Positions 62,854-64,000 of a stretch of 64,000 bases of DNA are shown one piece after another (the stretch's first letter is position 1; each line of letters opens with the position of its first letter). Location of the stretch: NCBI RefSeq assembly GCF_038561935.1, contig NZ_CP102770.1:5890001-5954000 (forward strand), read 5' to 3'. The notes under the pieces were generated by a model, which was not told the DNA's origin, made no database searches, and saw nothing but the letters and a program-made list of their open reading frames with translations. Source of the stretch: Myxococcus stipitatus. Its GTDB lineage: Bacteria; Myxococcota; Myxococcia; Myxococcales; Myxococcaceae. The translations under genes and the position numbers were made by a program.

Positions 62854-64000
62854 AGAACCTGGGCACGACCGCGCTCTTCGGGTTGCTCATCGCACTCGCC
62901 CTGGCGGCCGGCTTGAGCACGGGCCAGGACACGCCCGAGTCCCTGGTGCCGTCCGTGGAGAACACGGGCCCGCAAGGGGCACGTGCGCTCTTCCTGTTCC
63001 TCCGCGAAGGCGGCCACGCCGTGAGCGAACAGCACACGTCGCTGGACTCACTGGCCCAAGGCACGCGGACACTCGTCCTCGCCTCCCCCATCGGCCGCCC
63101 CGTGTCCGACGGTGAAGTCCTCGCCGTGGATCGCTTCGTCCAGGAAGGCGGCACGCTGGTGTATCTGTCGCCGCGCGAGATCGGCAAACATCAAGCGGCC
63201 CTGGAGACGTGGCTGAAGCTGGAGCAAGGCCCCCTCCTCCCCGCGAGCGAGCGCGGACTCGCCACCGACCTGGCGGACGCGGGTGGAACCACGGTGGACG
63301 TGTGGCTCGACGCGGGCCCGCTCCGTGGACTGAGCGCCCTGCGGATCTCCCAGGACCGAGGCCTCCGCGTGGACCACCCCGACGCGATTCCCCTCGCGGG
63401 CCTCGGTGGCGCGGTGGCCGTGTGGCGCGTGGCGCTCGGGCGGGGCGAGGTCTACGTCCTCGCCGGCGCGGACCTGATGGAGAACCGGCGCCTGGAGCTG
63501 CTCGACAACGTGCGCTTCTGGAGCGCCCTCGCATCACGAGGCCCCCTCGTCATCGACGAGTACCACCACCAGCTCGCGCCCCCACCGCCCCTGTCCCGAG
63601 GCATCTGGGTCTTCGCGGCCCAGGTGCTGGCCGTGGCTGGCGTCTACGCCCTCTCGCGCGGAACCCGCTTCGGCGAGCCCAGACCGCTGCTCGTCGAGAA
63701 GCACCGCTCCGCCCTCGAGTACGTGCGCAGCATGGGCTGGCTCATGCGTCGCGCGAAGGTGGAGAAGGAGCTCCTGCCCGAGCTCGACAAGTCCTTGCGG
63801 CAGCAGTTGCAGGAGCATCTGGGTATCCCTCCGGACCTGGAGGACACCGAAGCAGCGCGACGGCTGGAGCAGGAGGGCGGAGTCCCCGCCTCCCGCTACC
63901 TGGACGCCAAGGCCCAGCTCACCCAGCTCCTCGCGCGGCCTTCCGTCCGCCCCGCGGACTACGCACGCGTGGCCCGCCTCTACGCCCACCTGGAGCGGGC
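62850..64000 (+). CDS. DUF4350-type membrane protein, C-terminus beyond the window
   Basis: 383 codons visible from ATG 62850, open to the edge. Signal/TM MKNLGTTALFGLLIALALAA; a Rossmann-like DUF4350 domain (ENTGPQGARALFLFLREGGH, TLVLASPIGRPVSDGE, FVQEGGTLVYLSP); second TM GIWVFAAQVLAVAGVYALS near residue 260; and a cytoplasmic tail of helices ending in ARLYAHLERA. In related genomes a MoxR ATPase and DUF58 protein follow; they would lie beyond base 64000. Confidence 0.78.
   Translation, partial: MKNLGTTALFGLLIALALAAGLSTGQDTPESLVPSVENTGPQGARALFLFLREGGHAVSEQHTSLDSLAQGTRTLVLASPIGRPVSDGEVLAVDRFVQEGGTLVYLSPREIGKHQAALETWLKLEQGPLLPASERGLATDLADAGGTTVDVWLDAGPLRGLSALRISQDRGLRVDHPDAIPLAGLGGAVAVWRVALGRGEVYVLAGADLMENRRLELLDNVRFWSALASRGPLVIDEYHHQLAPPPPLSRGIWVFAAQVLAVAGVYALSRGTRFGEPRPLLVEKHRSALEYVRSMGWLMRRAKVEKELLPELDKSLRQQLQEHLGIPPDLEDTEAARRLEQEGGVPASRYLDAKAQLTQLLARPSVRPADYARVARLYAHLER

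Overview
The window comes from a GC-rich genome with strongly biased third codon positions. Its content fits a fruiting-type myxobacterium (Myxococcus, Corallococcus or Pyxidicoccus relatives, Myxococcota): a soluble hybrid histidine kinase, an eukaryote-like Ser/Thr kinase, many lipoproteins, a TROVE/vWA-like protein and very long translation operons. The assignment is inferred from gene content; there is no rRNA gene to anchor it. I see no tRNA, rRNA, CRISPR array, insertion sequence or prophage. No stretch longer than 300 bases lacks a gene.

Layout. 1-5027: the first codons of an FHA-domain protein, a DUF2314-type protein and a deoxynucleoside kinase (minus strand), then an acyltransferase, a TPR lipoprotein and a one-TM protein (plus strand). 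5121-26608: about 21 kb of minus-strand translation genes in which the str, S10, spc and alpha operons are joined: rpsL, rpsG, fusA, tuf, rpsJ, rplD, rplW, rplB, rpsS, rplV, rpsC, rplP, rpmC, rpsQ, rplN, rplX, rplE, rpsN, rpsH, rplF, rplR, rpsE, rpmD, rplO, secY, adk, map, infA, rpmJ, rpsM, rpsK, rpsD, rpoA, rplQ. A near-consensus sigma-70 promoter precedes rpsL, and hairpins sit between rpsG/fusA, tuf/rpsJ, rplX/rplE, secY/adk and rpoA/rplQ. The L3 gene (rplC), normally between rpsJ and rplD, is not here. 26823-33557: rimI and a SurA-N-like protein (minus), then a CbpA-type J-protein, a HEAT protein, a hybrid histidine kinase and argS (plus).

33572-47283: a PlsB-type acyltransferase and a small lipoprotein, then a tightly coupled minus-strand trio of outer-membrane beta-barrel, 13-heme c-type cytochrome and Ig-like lipoprotein (candidate porin-cytochrome conduit). 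Next come a CAAX protease, a subtilisin-like protease with a polytopic membrane tail, an alpha/beta hydrolase, and a GHSQGG-type hydrolase followed by two tandem secretion-chaperone-like proteins. An rRNA methyltransferase of the RlmI type closes the block. 47288-57333: HAD phosphatase, helical protein, CorA-like transporter with GQN instead of GMN, hydrolase, a TROVE/vWA-like protein coupled to a partner of unknown function, a Cys-rich lipoprotein, an M19 dipeptidase, a degenerate Ser/Thr kinase and a hendecad-repeat lipoprotein.

57517-64000: two paralogous lipoproteins with CX3CH heme-like motifs, a small membrane protein, the thiS-thiG-thiE cluster coupled to a polytopic membrane protein, a DUF4129-type protein, a bridging mini-ORF and a DUF4350-type protein running off the end.

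The candidates I find most interesting are the beta-barrel/13-heme cytochrome operon (36724-39770), the TROVE/vWA pair (51108-53749), the hydrolase plus twin chaperone-like genes (44102-46012) and the missing rplC.
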